From Qipengyuania sp. SS22 (GTDB taxonomy: Bacteria; Pseudomonadota; Alphaproteobacteria; Sphingomonadales; Sphingomonadaceae), in assembly GCF_025736935.1 (NCBI RefSeq), contig NZ_CP107048.1, forward strand, positions 2,369,501 through 2,433,500: a stretch of 64,000 nucleotides of DNA. The letters are read 5' to 3'. This document shows positions 18,519 through 29,784 of this stretch, piece after piece. The number at the start of each line of letters is the position of its first letter. Position 1 is the first letter of the stretch. The position numbers and the translations under genes are program-made. The notes under the pieces are model-generated. The model was given only the letters and a program-made list of their open reading frames with translations. It made no database searches and was not told the origin of the DNA.

Positions 18519-19597
18519 CCGATCTGGGCGAGCCCGCGCTGGCGGCGGTCTTCCGCCGCCTGATCGCCCAGCATGGGCCGATGCCTGTTGCGCGCTACAT
18601 GGGCGAGAGCAATGCGCGCTATTACACCAGCCGCGACCCGCTCGGCGCGGCGGGCGATTTCATCACCGCGCCCGAGATCAGCCAGATGTTCGGTGAAATG
18701 GCGGGGCTGTGGCTGGCGGATATCTGGGCGCGGGCGGGTCGCCCGGCGGATGCGATCTATGTCGAGCTCGGCCCGGGCCGGGGGACGCTGGCCAAAGACG
18801 CGCTACGCGCGATGGCCAGTCAGGGACTGCGTCCCGAAGTACACCTCGTCGAAGGGTCCGCCGCCTTGCGCAAACTGCAGGGCAGTGCGCTCGCCGGCGC
18901 GCAGTTCCACGATTCGCTCGACAGCCTGCCCGACGATCGCCCGATCCTGCTGCTTGCCAATGAATTTCTCGATGCGCTGCCGGTCCGCCAGCTGGTGATG
19001 ACCGCGAAAGGCTGGCGCGAACGCATGGTGGGGCTGGAGGAGGATCGATTCGCCTTCGTCGCCGGACCCAACCCGATGGACGAGGCAGTGCCCGAGGCGC
19101 AGCGCGCCGCAGTGGCCGAAACGGTGATCGAAACCTGCCCTGCCGCTGCCGCGCTGGTCCAGTCGCTCGCGCAGCGGCTCGATGTGCAGGGCGGCGCGGC
19201 GCTGTTCATCGATTATGGCCATTTGGCCCCGCGCCATGGCTCGACGTTGCAGGCAGTGCAGGCGCATGAGAAAGTCGATGTGTTCGCCGCGCCCGGCGAG
19301 ATGGATCTCACCGCGCATGTCGATTTCGCCACGCTCGACAGGATCGCGCGGCGCGCAGGCGTGGCGAGTTCGCTGACCACGCAGGGCGCTTGGCTCAGCG
19401 CGATGGGCATCGGCCTACGCGCACAGGGGTTGGCGGCTGCCTCGCCCGAGCGTTCGCATGAAATTCAGGTCGCGCACGACCGGCTGGTTCAGCCGCAGGC
19501 CATGGGCGAATTGTTCAAATGCATGGCCCTGTCTGCCCGCGACTGGCCGCGCGGCGCAGGCTTTCCCGAAGGCCAGCGGAGGACATCGTCATCATGA
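18515..19597 (+). CDS. MidA/NDUFAF7-type SAM-dependent methyltransferase
   Basis: A 360-residue class I methyltransferase of the COG1565 family. PMPVARYMGESNARYYTSRDPLGAAGDFITAPEISQMFGE near the N-terminus is highly typical, followed by the SAM-binding strand YVELGPGRGTLAKD and LLANEFLDALPVRQ. Eukaryotic NDUFAF7 methylates an arginine of complex I subunit NDUFS2; a similar role in bacteria is plausible but unproven. The start overlaps the lgt stop as ATGA. The genetic coupling to lgt is probably organisational. Confidence 0.9.
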   Translation: MTDLGEPALAAVFRRLIAQHGPMPVARYMGESNARYYTSRDPLGAAGDFITAPEISQMFGEMAGLWLADIWARAGRPADAIYVELGPGRGTLAKDALRAMASQGLRPEVHLVEGSAALRKLQGSALAGAQFHDSLDSLPDDRPILLLANEFLDALPVRQLVMTAKGWRERMVGLEEDRFAFVAGPNPMDEAVPEAQRAAVAETVIETCPAAAALVQSLAQRLDVQGGAALFIDYGHLAPRHGSTLQAVQAHEKVDVFAAPGEMDLTAHVDFATLDRIARRAGVASSLTTQGAWLSAMGIGLRAQGLAAASPERSHEIQVAHDRLVQPQAMGELFKCMALSARDWPRGAGFPEGQRRTSSS

Positions 19598-20007
19598 AAC
19601 GCTGGCTTGCGTGCGCCGCGATGGCGCTGATCGCCACGCCGCTGGCCGCCGCCGAACCGATCGAGGGCCGGTGGGTGACCGCAGACAAGGACGCGGTCGT
19701 GCAGATCGGCAATTGCGGGCGCAGCACTTGCGGCCGGATCGCCAAATTCCTCGTCACCCCGCCGCAGGGCGCCGACCAGCGCGACGTCAACAACCGCGAT
19801 GCCGCCAAGCGTAGCCGCAAGCTGCTCGGCATGGCGATCCTCACCGGATTCACCAAAGACGAGGATGCGTGGCGCGGTGAAATCTACGATCCCAACAACG
19901 GCAAGACCTACCGTTCGATAGTGCGCCGCAGCGGCCCGGACCGGCTCGAGGTCAAGGGCTGCATCGGCCCCTTCTGCCAGACGCAGATCTGGCAGCGGGC
20001 GCGCTAG
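19594..20007 (+). CDS. Secreted DUF2147 protein
   Basis: A 137-residue protein with a signal peptide (residues 1-20, cleavage near LAAAEP) and the DUF2147 pattern: IEGRWVTADKDAVVQIGNCGRSTCGRI, then AILTGFTKDEDAWRGEIYDPNNGKTYRSIV and a final KGCIGPFCQTQIW. Four Cys in two close pairs suggest disulphides in the periplasm. The family is a small lipocalin-like beta fold of unknown function. The start at 19594 overlaps the upstream stop as ATGA and is favoured over 19519. Confidence 0.85.
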   Translation: MKRWLACAAMALIATPLAAAEPIEGRWVTADKDAVVQIGNCGRSTCGRIAKFLVTPPQGADQRDVNNRDAAKRSRKLLGMAILTGFTKDEDAWRGEIYDPNNGKTYRSIVRRSGPDRLEVKGCIGPFCQTQIWQRAR

Positions 20008-20008
20008 C

Positions 20009-21540
<1,532 letters not shown>

Positions 21541-21544
<4 letters not shown>

Positions 21545-22308
21545 CGCGCCAGCTCCGCCAGCCGGTCGGCCTGCGCGCGCGGGACTGCGACGAGCCCCTG
21601 CGCGATCTGGCCGCCGGATCCCGCGAGCAGCGAATGCGGGGTTTCGTCGGCAACGACGATGCCGGCATCCATTACCAGCACGCGGTCGGCGAGCAGCAGG
21701 GCTTCGGCCATGTCGTGGGTCACCATCACCGTGGTCAGACGGAATTCGGCATGCAACGCGCGGACGCGGTCACCCAGCGCATCGCGTGTAACCGGATCGA
21801 GCGCGCCGAAGGGTTCGTCCATCAGGAGCAGCTGCGGCTCGTTGGCCAGCGCGCGCGCCACGCCGACCCGCTGGCGTTGTCCGCCCGACAATTCATCGGG
21901 CAGCCGGTCGGCCATTTCAGGCTCGAGATCGACCAGCTCGAGCAATTCGCCGATCCGCTCTGCGGCGAGCCGCTCGCCGACAAGGCGCGGCCCGATGGCG
22001 ATGTTCTCGCCCACGGTCATATGCGGGAACAGCCCAACCGACTGGAACACATAGCCGATCTTGTGGCGCAGCGCGGCCAGTGGCAGGCTTTCGACATTAT
22101 CGTCTTCGAACCGCACCTGTCCGGATGTCGGTTCGACCAGCCGGTTAACGGTCTTGAGCAGCGTCGATTTGCCCGAGCCCGAGGCGCCGACCAGCGCGAC
22201 AAATTCACCCTGCGGGATCGTGAGCGAGACGCCCGCAACCGCTTCGGTCGCCTCGTAGCTCTTCCTGAGGTCGCGGAATTCGAGCAGCGGGGCGGGCGTG
22301 CCGGTCAC
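21541..22308 (-). CDS. ABC transporter ATPase, ProV/OpuCA-like
   Basis: A 255-residue ATPase with Walker A GASGSGKST, signature LSGGQRQRVGVARAL and Walker B LLLMDEPFGALD, plus the H-loop VMVTHDMAEA. It powers the fused permease/binding protein encoded just downstream. It lacks the C-terminal CBS domains of osmosensing OpuA/ProV ATPases, so ionic-strength gating by CBS is not expected. The GTG start overlaps the stop of the upstream lipoprotein gene by 4 nt, and its own stop overlaps the next start, making a tight three-gene unit. Confidence 0.9.
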
Positions 22309-22760
22309 GCGGGTGTGTCGTCCGTGTCCGTATCCGGCTCGGCGGGCGGTCGGTATTCGACGCGTTCGAGCTCGATCGAGACCCCGTCGTCATTCGTCGC
22401 TTTCATCGTCCCGCCCGACATCCGGCCAGGCTCCCAGCACCGCTCGACACCGGTTGCGGGCGTGGGAATGAAGCACAGGCGCTTGTCGCGCTCGACCGCG
22501 CTATAGCTCCAGCTTCCGGTCTGCCGCGGATCGCCGTTGCGCAGGTCGCGATAGGTCCCATCGGCATCGAGATAGGTGGTGTAGCGCGCACCGTCGGCCG
22601 CAACCGCGCGCCATGCGGTGGCGGCGAAGACTTCGGGTGCGGGCTCGCCCGATGGCGATACGACCTGTTGCGGCGTAAGCGCGGCGCTGTCGCCTTCGTC
22701 ACTGGCCGGGGTACAGGCGGGGAGCGCCATTCCCAGCGCAAGGATTGTCAGACTTCGCAT
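22305..22760 (-). CDS. Small lipoprotein of unknown function, coupled to the ABC importer
   Basis: A 151-residue predicted lipoprotein: MRSLTILALGMALPACTP gives a hydrophobic leader and a PAC lipobox with the Cys near residue 16. The mature part (YTTYLDADGTYRDLRNGDPRQTGSW, then a Cys pair region and RCWEPGRMSGGTMKA) resembles small beta-barrel periplasmic proteins common in sphingomonads, but no family is recognised with certainty. An in-frame ATG at 22796 would bury the leader, so 22760 is chosen. The stop overlaps the ABC ATPase start. Confidence 0.7.
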   Translation of the reverse strand: MRSLTILALGMALPACTPASDEGDSAALTPQQVVSPSGEPAPEVFAATAWRAVAADGARYTTYLDADGTYRDLRNGDPRQTGSWSYSAVERDKRLCFIPTPATGVERCWEPGRMSGGTMKATNDDGVSIELERVEYRPPAEPDTDTDDTPA

Positions 22761-22809
22761 GGCAGGCGGGAAAGCACAGCCACGCCAAGCGTGCAAGGCG
22801 GGCGGCGGC

Positions 22810-24342
22810 TCAGGTTTCGATCGAACTGCGCGGAAAGACGATCCGGATATCGAGGCCGTCGTCCGAAAAGGTGCGCTCGAACGAACCGCCCAGCTGGCCT
22901 TCGACCGCCATTCTCAAAAGGCGCGAGCCGAACCCCTCATGCGCGTTTTCTTCGGGCGCGGTGGCGCTGTGTACGCTTTCTTCCCATACCACGCAGACAT
23001 CGCCCTCGGCCTCGCCTTCGCATTCATCCTCCACGGTGACGGTCACATGCCCGTCGGCGCGCGACAGCGCACCGTATTTGGCCGAGTTGGTCGCCAGTTC
23101 GTGGAAAATGAGCGCCAACGGGGTCGCGGCGCGGGCACCGATCACGATTCCCGGACCGGTCACGCTGAAGCGTTTGTCGTCCGAGGTCCCGTATGGGGCG
23201 AGCAGATCGGCCAGCAGGCCCGACAGCGTGCCGCCCTGGTGCCCGTGGCCGGGCCGGACGTAATCATGCGCTGCGCCCAGCGCGCGGATGGTCTCGTTCA
23301 GCTCGGTGGCAAACTCGGCGATTTCGGGCTTCCCGCGCGACCGGATCGCGACCAGCCCCGATACCACCGCAAAGATGTTCTTGATTCGGTGCGACAGCTC
23401 GTTCGCCAGCAGGTCGCGCGCTTCGGACAGGCGGCGCTGGCGATCGACATCGATGACCGTGCCGAACCAGCGGTTCTGGCCCCCGCCCACCGGCGTCTGG
23501 ACCGCACGGGCGAGCATCCAGCGATAATTGCCATCGGACAGCTTCAACCGCCATTCGAATTCGAACGGCTTGCCGCTATCGAGCGAGGCACGGAACGCGC
23601 CCGAGGCAGTGTCCCAGTCTTCCGGGTGAACCGTTGCGCGCCAGTCGGCCAGTGTCTTGGGCTCGGCGCGGCCGGTCATCTCGTCCCATTGCGCGTTGAC
23701 GTAATCGAAATTGCCTGCGGCATCGGCGGACCAGGCGATCCCCGGCACGCTGTCGATCATGCGCTGGAGGTAGCTTTCGCGGACCGCGACCGCGGCCTGC
23801 GCGGTTTCGCCCATGCGCCGCTGCGAGATGCGGCGCATGACTGCCTTGCCGAGCACGCCCAGGGTCTCGCGCTGGAGCATGGTCAGCCCGTCCGGGCGCG
23901 GCACGGTATCGATGACACAGAGCGCACCCAGTGGAGCGCCTTCGACAGACACCAGCGGATGGCCGGCATAGAAGCGGATGTTGGGCTCATCGGTCACCAA
24001 CGGGTTGTCGGCGAAGCGTTCGTCCTCGCGGGCATCGGCGACTACCATCGGCTCGGTGCCCAGCATGGCGTGCGCACAGAAACTGGTTGGACGCGGCGTT
24101 TCCCGCGCGTCGATCCCGACCCGGGTCAGGAACAGCTGGCGCCCCTCTTCGACCATGGTCACCATCGCCATCGGTGTGCCGCAGATCTTGGCGGCAAGAT
24201 CGACGACTTCCTGCAGTTCGCGATCGTCGAGCATGGCTTCGGTGCCATGCGCGGCCAAAATCGCGAGGCGCCGGTCCTCGTCGCAATAGGCATCCGAGGG
24301 GGGCTCTCCCTCGGGCCACAGGATGTTGTCTTTACGGTACAT
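22810..24342 (-). CDS. HWE-family sensor histidine kinase with GAF and PAS domains
   Basis: A 510-residue soluble kinase with no membrane segment. Residues 25-165 form a GAF domain (TSFCAHAMLGTEPMVVADAREDERFADNPLV is typical), residues about 190-300 a PAS domain (IDSVPGIAWSADAAGNFDYVNAQW), and residues 310-510 the HWE/HisKA_2 kinase with the phospho-acceptor in ELSHRIKNIFAVV and the N-box HELATNSAKYGAL. The PAS domain lacks the flavin-binding Cys motif of LOV sensors. In alphaproteobacteria such kinases often feed the PhyR/EcfG general stress response; no phyR is seen here. A TTG at 24354 is an alternative start. Confidence 0.9.
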   Translation of the reverse strand: MYRKDNILWPEGEPPSDAYCDEDRRLAILAAHGTEAMLDDRELQEVVDLAAKICGTPMAMVTMVEEGRQLFLTRVGIDARETPRPTSFCAHAMLGTEPMVVADAREDERFADNPLVTDEPNIRFYAGHPLVSVEGAPLGALCVIDTVPRPDGLTMLQRETLGVLGKAVMRRISQRRMGETAQAAVAVRESYLQRMIDSVPGIAWSADAAGNFDYVNAQWDEMTGRAEPKTLADWRATVHPEDWDTASGAFRASLDSGKPFEFEWRLKLSDGNYRWMLARAVQTPVGGGQNRWFGTVIDVDRQRRLSEARDLLANELSHRIKNIFAVVSGLVAIRSRGKPEIAEFATELNETIRALGAAHDYVRPGHGHQGGTLSGLLADLLAPYGTSDDKRFSVTGPGIVIGARAATPLALIFHELATNSAKYGALSRADGHVTVTVEDECEGEAEGDVCVVWEESVHSATAPEENAHEGFGSRLLRMAVEGQLGGSFERTFSDDGLDIRIVFPRSSIET

Positions 24343-24495
24343 AGGCAGACCCAAGCGCCTAGAAGCAAGCGACTATCGCGTAAAGTATTTACCAGTGGCA
24401 GGGGGTAAAGCCAGCCTATTCGGTTTGCCCCGTGCTGCGCGCTCGGCTATCGGCCCGCTCGCAGCCGAATTTTCGCGAGCCCCCAAGGAGAGAGC

Positions 24496-25665
24496 ATGCG
24501 CGCGACCCCCGATTTCGATTTCCAGCTTGGCGAAAGCGCTGAGATGATCCGCGACAGCGTGGCCCGCTTCGCCGATGAACAGATTGCCCCGCTGGCCGAG
24601 CGGATCGACCGCGAGGACTGGTTCCCGCGCGACGAGCTGTGGCGGCAGATGGGCGAACTGGGTTTGCACGGCATTACCGTGAGCGAAGAAGATGGCGGGC
24701 TCGGCCTCGGCTATCTCGAACACGTTATCGCGGTCGAGGAAGTCAGCCGCGCCAGCGCCTCGCTTGGCCTCAGCTACGGCGCACACTCCAACCTGTGCGT
24801 CAACCAGATCCGCCGCTGGGGCAATGACGAACAGAAAGCCAAATATCTCGCCCCGCTGGTCAGCGGCGAACATGTCGGCAGCCTCGCCATGTCCGAAGTC
24901 TCGGCGGGTTCGGACGTCGTGTCGATGAAGCTGAAGGCCGTGGCGGTCGATGGCGGTTTCCGCCTCAACGGCACCAAGTTCTGGATCACCAATGCGCCCT
25001 ATGCCGATACGCTGGTGGTCTATGCCAAGACCGATGGGAGCGCAGGATCGCGCGGGATCACCGCTTTCCTGATCGAGAAGGACGATGCGGGTTTCTCGAT
25101 CGGCCAGAAGATCGAAAAGGTCGGCATGCGTGGCAGCCCGACCGCCGAACTGGTGTTCGACGATTGCTTCGTGCCCGAAGATCGCGTGATGGGGCCGCTG
25201 AACGGCGGCGTCGGCGTGCTGATGAGCGGGCTCGATTACGAACGCGTGGTGCTTGCCGGGCTCCAGCTCGGGATCATGCAGGCGTGTCTCGACACGGTCA
25301 TTCCCTATCTGCGCGAGCGAACCCAGTTCGGCAAACCGATCGGCAGCTTCCAGCTGATGCAGGCCAAGGTGGCGGATATGTATGTCGCGCTGCAATCGGC
25401 GCGCGCCTATACCTATGCGGTGGCCAAGAGCTGTGACAGCGGCCACACCACCCGCTTCGACGCGGCGGGCGCGATCTTGCTGGCATCGGAAAATGCGTTC
25501 CGGGTGGCGGCGGAGAGCGTGCAGGCACTGGGCGGCGCGGGCTACACGCTCGACTGGCCGGTGGAACGCTACATGCGCGATGCCAAGCTGCTCGACATCG
25601 GCGCAGGCACCAACGAGATCCGCCGCATGCTGATCGGCCGCGAACTGATCGGGGCGGCGGGGTGA
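24496..25665 (+). CDS. ivd: Isovaleryl-CoA dehydrogenase
   Basis: A 389-residue FAD enzyme of the acyl-CoA dehydrogenase family that converts isovaleryl-CoA to 3-methylcrotonyl-CoA in leucine degradation. LGLSYGAHSNLCVNQI, AMSEVSAGSDVVSMKLKA and GGAGYTLDWPVERYMRDAKLLDIGAGTNEIRR are characteristic; the catalytic Glu is expected in the segment GLDYERVVLAGLQLG, as in isovaleryl-CoA dehydrogenases where it is internal. An AAGGAG box precedes the ATG. It leads a three-gene unit with a PhnA-like gene and mccB. Confidence 0.93.
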   Translation: MRATPDFDFQLGESAEMIRDSVARFADEQIAPLAERIDREDWFPRDELWRQMGELGLHGITVSEEDGGLGLGYLEHVIAVEEVSRASASLGLSYGAHSNLCVNQIRRWGNDEQKAKYLAPLVSGEHVGSLAMSEVSAGSDVVSMKLKAVAVDGGFRLNGTKFWITNAPYADTLVVYAKTDGSAGSRGITAFLIEKDDAGFSIGQKIEKVGMRGSPTAELVFDDCFVPEDRVMGPLNGGVGVLMSGLDYERVVLAGLQLGIMQACLDTVIPYLRERTQFGKPIGSFQLMQAKVADMYVALQSARAYTYAVAKSCDSGHTTRFDAAGAILLASENAFRVAAESVQALGGAGYTLDWPVERYMRDAKLLDIGAGTNEIRRMLIGRELIGAAG

Positions 25666-25967
25666 GCGCCGACGAAGATTACGTCTACGACGAGGAGAGC
25701 GGCGAGTGGATGCCCGCCTCCGAACTCGCGGAGAAGCAGGCTGCCGCGAACCGCGTGGAAGTGCGCGACGCGGTTGGCAATCTGCTGGCCGATGGCGACC
25801 AGGTGACGCTGATCAAGGATCTGGACGTCAAGGGCGCGGGCCAGACGCTCAAGCAGGGTACGCTGATCAAATCGATCCGCCTGACCGGCGACCCCCAGGA
25901 AATCGACTGCAAATATCCCGGCATCAAGGGCCTCGTCCTGCGTGCCGAGTTTGTGAAGAAGCGCTAA
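25662..25967 (+). CDS. PhnA/YjdM C-terminal domain protein lacking the zinc ribbon
   Basis: A 101-residue protein. Residues 30-101 match the PhnA domain: [25 protein letters not shown], then [13 protein letters not shown] and [20 protein letters not shown]. Full-length YjdM has an N-terminal four-Cys zinc ribbon; here it is replaced by an acidic 30-residue stretch without Cys pairs. Despite the historical name, a phosphonate role is not supported. The GTG start overlaps the ivd stop (GTGA), and mccB begins 10 bp downstream, so the gene is embedded in the leucine segment. Confidence 0.85.
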   Translation: MSADEDYVYDEESGEWMPASELAEKQAAANRVEVRDAVGNLLADGDQVTLIKDLDVKGAGQTLKQGTLIKSIRLTGDPQEIDCKYPGIKGLVLRAEFVKKR

Positions 25968-25977
25968 GGCCAGACGA

Positions 25978-27585
25978 ATGACCGCACCCGTTCTAACCTC
26001 GACGCTCGACCGCGAGGCACCCGATGCAAAGGCTCGTTTCGCGCATAACAGGGGTCTTGCCGAGGAATTGCGTTCGACCGTCGCCGCGGCCGCGCTTGGC
26101 GGGTCGGAAGGCAGCCGCGAGCGGCATGTCGGGCGCGGCAAGCTGCTCCCGCGTGAGCGCGTGGAGCGGCTGCTCGATCCGGGCAGCCCCTTTCTCGAAA
26201 TCGGGCAGCTGGCCGCGAACGGCATGTACGAAGGCGACATCAATGGCGCTTCGCTGATCGCGGGAATCGGTCGCGTGTCGGGCCGCCAGGTGATGATCGT
26301 GTGCAACGATGCCACCGTGAAGGGCGGCACCTATTACCCGATGACGGTCAAGAAGCACCTCCGCGCGCAGGAAATCGCGCAGGAAAACCGCCTGCCGTGT
26401 ATCTATCTGGTCGACAGCGGCGGGGCGAACTTGCCGCATCAGGCCGAGGTGTTCCCCGACCGCGATCACTTTGGCCGCATTTTCTTCAACCAGGCGAACA
26501 TGTCCGCGCTGGGCATTCCGCAGATCGCTTGCGTCATGGGTAGCTGCACGGCTGGCGGGGCCTATGTCCCCGCTATGAGCGACGAAACCGTGATCGTGCG
26601 CAACCAGGGCACGATCTTCCTTGCCGGGCCGCCGCTGGTGAAGGCCGCCACGGGCGAGGAAATCAGTGCCGAGGATCTAGGTGGCGGCGATCTCCATGCG
26701 CGGAAATCGGGCGTGGTCGATCATTTGGCCGAAAATGACGAGCATGCGCTGACCATCGTGCGCGATATCGTGAGCCATTTGGGCGACAATCACGCTGCAG
26801 CGCAGGCCATCGCGACAAAGGATCCGCGCGCGCCGAAATTCGATGCCGAGGACCTTTACGCACTGGTGCCTGACGATGTCCGCGCGCCCTATGACGTGCA
26901 CGAGGTCATCGCCCGGCTGGTCGACGGCAGCGAATTTCACGAATTCAAGCAGCACTACGGCAGCACGCTGGTATGCGGCTTCGCGCGTATCTGGGGTATG
27001 CCGGTGGCGATCCTCGCCAACAATGGCGTGCTGTTTTCCGAAAGCGCGCAGAAGGGCGCGCATTTCATCGAGCTCGCCTGCCAGAGGCGCATCCCGCTGC
27101 TGTTCCTGCAGAATATTTCGGGCTTCATGGTTGGGGGCAAGTACGAGGCCGAAGGCATTGCCAAACACGGCGCCAAGCTCGTCACCGCGGTCGCCACCGC
27201 CAGTGTGCCCAAGCTCACCGTGGTCATCGGCGGCAGTTTCGGTGCGGGGAACTACGGCATGTGCGGACGCGCCTATTCCCCGCGTTTCCTGTTCACCTGG
27301 CCCAATGCGCGGATCAGCGTGATGGGCGGCGAACAGGCCGCCTCGGTGCTCGCCACCGTCCACCGGGATGCCGATAGCTGGACGCCTGAACAGGCCGAGG
27401 AATTCAAAGCCCCGATCCGCCAGAAATACGAGGATGAGGGTAATCCCTATTACGCGACCGCGCGGCTATGGGACGACGGGGTGATCGACCCCGCGCAGAC
27501 ACGCGACGTGCTCGGTCTGGCGCTTGCCGCGACGCTCGAAGCGCCGATCCCCGAGCATCCGCAATTCGGTGTGTTCCGGATGTAA
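25978..27585 (+). CDS. mccB: Methylcrotonoyl-CoA carboxylase, carboxyltransferase (beta) subunit
   Basis: A 535-residue carboxyltransferase of the crotonase superfamily that transfers CO2 from biotin to 3-methylcrotonyl-Co[53 protein letters not shown] and [22 protein letters not shown] distinguish MCC beta from propionyl-CoA carboxylase beta. It acts directly after isovaleryl-CoA dehydrogenase in leucine catabolism. The biotin-carrying alpha subunit is not next to it, nor anywhere in the window. Confidence 0.94.
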   Translation: MTAPVLTSTLDREAPDAKARFAHNRGLAEELRSTVAAAALGGSEGSRERHVGRGKLLPRERVERLLDPGSPFLEIGQLAANGMYEGDINGASLIAGIGRVSGRQVMIVCNDATVKGGTYYPMTVKKHLRAQEIAQENRLPCIYLVDSGGANLPHQAEVFPDRDHFGRIFFNQANMSALGIPQIACVMGSCTAGGAYVPAMSDETVIVRNQGTIFLAGPPLVKAATGEEISAEDLGGGDLHARKSGVVDHLAENDEHALTIVRDIVSHLGDNHAAAQAIATKDPRAPKFDAEDLYALVPDDVRAPYDVHEVIARLVDGSEFHEFKQHYGSTLVCGFARIWGMPVAILANNGVLFSESAQKGAHFIELACQRRIPLLFLQNISGFMVGGKYEAEGIAKHGAKLVTAVATASVPKLTVVIGGSFGAGNYGMCGRAYSPRFLFTWPNARISVMGGEQAASVLATVHRDADSWTPEQAEEFKAPIRQKYEDEGNPYYATARLWDDGVIDPAQTRDVLGLALAATLEAPIPEHPQFGVFRM

Positions 27586-27659
27586 GCGGCGGGAAAACCG
27601 CTGCATCCCTCTCGCTTTCCCTCGCGTAGCTGTTAGGCCGGATCACCGGGGAGAGTGAA

Positions 27660-28286
27660 GTGTCGTTAGCCAGGCCGCGCCGCAAGCGTTCGATCCTGTC
27701 GCGTATCGTGCGGCGGACCATCTTGGCGATCTATCGCTGGCGCGGGTGGACGCTCGATGGGCACCTACCGGACATCCCGAAATTCGTTATCGCCGGCGCC
27801 CCGCATACGTCCAATTGGGATTTCGTCTTCTTCACCGGCGCTACCGCCGCAGAGGGGATCGAGCCCGCCTTCATGGGCAAGCACACGCTGTTCAAGGGCG
27901 TGATGCGCAACTTCATGCTCGATATGGGCGGTATCCCGATCGACCGGACCAAGCGCGCCAATGTAGTCGATCAGGTCGCGGAAGAGTTCGAGCGCCGGGA
28001 CCGGCTCGCGCTGGTGATCGCGGCGGAGGGCACGCGCAGTTCCCGGGGCGAATGGAAATCGGGATTTTACAATATCGCCCGCGCCGCCAATGTGCCGATC
28101 GTCCCCACCTGGGTGTGCAACACGCGCCGGATCGTCGGCTTCGGGCCGGCGATCATCCCGAGTGCAAATTACGGCGAGACACTACTGGAAATTGCGCGTT
28201 TCATGCGCAGCAAATTGCCCGAATTCGAACGCTTCAAGGTGCTCGAACGCCAGGCTTTGCAACTGATCGAGGAGACCGGGACATGA
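27660..28286 (+). CDS. Lysophospholipid acyltransferase family protein
   Basis: A 208-residue PlsC-type acyltransferase. The catalytic HX4D motif is HTSNWD near residue 50, followed by FMGKHTLFKGVMRNFMLDMGGIPIDR and the acceptor motif IAAEGTRSS. One weak hydrophobic segment is present near the N-terminus. It probably acylates a lysophospholipid or related lipid at the inner membrane; the substrate is unknown. The GTG start has a GGGGAG box upstream. Its stop overlaps the start of the DUF1295 gene (ATGA). Confidence 0.85.
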   Translation: MSLARPRRKRSILSRIVRRTILAIYRWRGWTLDGHLPDIPKFVIAGAPHTSNWDFVFFTGATAAEGIEPAFMGKHTLFKGVMRNFMLDMGGIPIDRTKRANVVDQVAEEFERRDRLALVIAAEGTRSSRGEWKSGFYNIARAANVPIVPTWVCNTRRIVGFGPAIIPSANYGETLLEIARFMRSKLPEFERFKVLERQALQLIEETGT

Positions 28287-29086
28287 TTGTCGAAGCGCTG
28301 CTGGCCAATGCGGCGATCCTGCTCGGCATGGCGATCCTCCTGTGGGTGGTCGCGGTGCAGATCGACGATGTCAGTTTCGTCGATGCCTATTGGGGCGGCG
28401 GCATGGCCCTAATGGCGTTCGTCAGCTGGCTGCGGCTGTACGAACCCGGCCCGCTCGCCACGCTGCTGACGGCGATGGCGGTGATCTGGGGCCTGCGGCT
28501 GTGTATCCATCTGCTGCTACGCTGGCGGCGCGAGGGCGAGGACAAGCGCTATGCCCGCATTCTCGCGAAGGACCGCGCGAATGGGCGTTTCGCGCTGGCC
28601 GCGCTGACCAAGGTGTTTTTGGGTCAGTCGGTGCTGCTGTTCATCGTATCCAGCCCCGCGCAATACGGCATTCTCGAGGCCAATTGGATGGTGCCGATCA
28701 GCGGGCTGGCGCTGGTCGGGCTGGCGCTATGGACGGTGGGCATCGTGTTCGAATGGGTCGGCGACTGGCAACTCGCCCGGTTCAAGGCCGATCCCGCGAA
28801 TGCGGGCAAGGTGATGGACCGCGGCTTGTGGCGCTATACCCGTCACCCCAATTACTTCGGCGACGCCTGCGTCTGGTGGGGCATCTGGATCGCTGCCGCA
28901 TCGGCCGGCTGGTGGGTCGCCGCCGCGACGGTGATCGGGCCGCTGTTCCTGACCTTTACGCTGACCAGGTGGTCGGGTGGTCCGCTGCTCGAGCGGGGCA
29001 TGAAAAACTCGCGTCCCGGCTATGCCGATTACAAGGCGCGGACCTCTGCTTTCTTCCCGCTCCCACCCAAGAAATCGCCGGGCTGA
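28283..29086 (+). CDS. DUF1295 membrane protein (steroid 5-alpha-reductase-like)
   Basis: A 267-residue integral membrane protein with six or seven hydrophobic helices. The conserved C-terminal block GLWRYTRHPNYFGDACVWWGIW and the final LLERGMKNSRPGYADYKARTSAFFPLPPK are the hallmark of the DUF1295/ICMT-5-alpha-reductase superfamily; these residues bind NADPH or SAM in characterised members. The reaction is unknown. Translation is coupled by an ATGA overlap to the acyltransferase gene, suggesting a joint membrane-lipid function. Confidence 0.88.
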   Translation: MIVEALLANAAILLGMAILLWVVAVQIDDVSFVDAYWGGGMALMAFVSWLRLYEPGPLATLLTAMAVIWGLRLCIHLLLRWRREGEDKRYARILAKDRANGRFALAALTKVFLGQSVLLFIVSSPAQYGILEANWMVPISGLALVGLALWTVGIVFEWVGDWQLARFKADPANAGKVMDRGLWRYTRHPNYFGDACVWWGIWIAAASAGWWVAAATVIGPLFLTFTLTRWSGGPLLERGMKNSRPGYADYKARTSAFFPLPPKKSPG

Positions 29087-29157
29087 TTCCGCAGGGGGTT
29101 TAACCCGCGCCCCTGCGCCCCTATTTGCGGCGCAGTACGAGAGGGGAGCGCGCGGGC

Positions 29158-29784
29158 GTGAGCGAGAACGAAATCGACGAATTGCGCAGCCGCTTCGCGC
29201 GCGAGGCGATGGCGTTGATGGAACGCACCGGCGAAGAAGTGTCACGGGCGCGGCTGGCTGCCGAACTCGGCGTCGCGCGGGCGCGGGTTGACGCGGTCTT
29301 TCCCGAAGATGGCGATCTGTTCGACGCGATTACCGCCGAATGGTTCGCGCCCAAGCTGCGGGTGATGGACGAGGTCATGGCCTCCGACCTGCCGCCGCCA
29401 CGCAAGATGTACGAATTTTTCGCCCGCCGGTTCATTCTGTTGCGGCAGAACTTCCGCGACGATCCGGCGACTTTCAACCTCTATGTCGAGATGGGCGAGC
29501 GCTATTTCGACTACGCCCGTAGCTATATCGACCTGGGTGACCACTATCTGTGCGAACTGATCGCCGAAGCGCAGGCTGAGGGATACCTCGAGGGGCTCGA
29601 GGTCGATACTGCGATGTCGATCATCAACCAGATGGTGAACTGCTATTTGCAGCCCTACATGATCGCCATGATCGACGACCGGCTGACCGAAGAGAAGCTG
29701 GCCCTGATCGTGGGGGCGATCTTCGGTGGTCTCGATGCCAAGGATGGCGGCGCGCGCGGAACGAACGACATCCGCGCAGCGTAA
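29158..29784 (+). CDS. TetR-like transcriptional regulator
   Basis: A 208-residue protein from the GTG at 29158. An N-terminal helix-turn-helix of TetR type is visible but divergent (EVSRARLAAELGVARARVDAVFPEDGDLFDAITAEWF), followed by an all-helical ligand domain with YFDYARSYIDLGDHYLCELIAEAQAEGYL. The recognition-helix region is unusual, with VDAVFPEDGDL in place of the common YxHFxxKxxL. The ligand and targets are unknown; the upstream acyltransferase/DUF1295 pair or the convergent transporter gene are candidates. Its stop abuts the stop of the next gene with no gap. Confidence 0.72.
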   Translation: MSENEIDELRSRFAREAMALMERTGEEVSRARLAAELGVARARVDAVFPEDGDLFDAITAEWFAPKLRVMDEVMASDLPPPRKMYEFFARRFILLRQNFRDDPATFNLYVEMGERYFDYARSYIDLGDHYLCELIAEAQAEGYLEGLEVDTAMSIINQMVNCYLQPYMIAMIDDRLTEEKLALIVGAIFGGLDAKDGGARGTNDIRAA

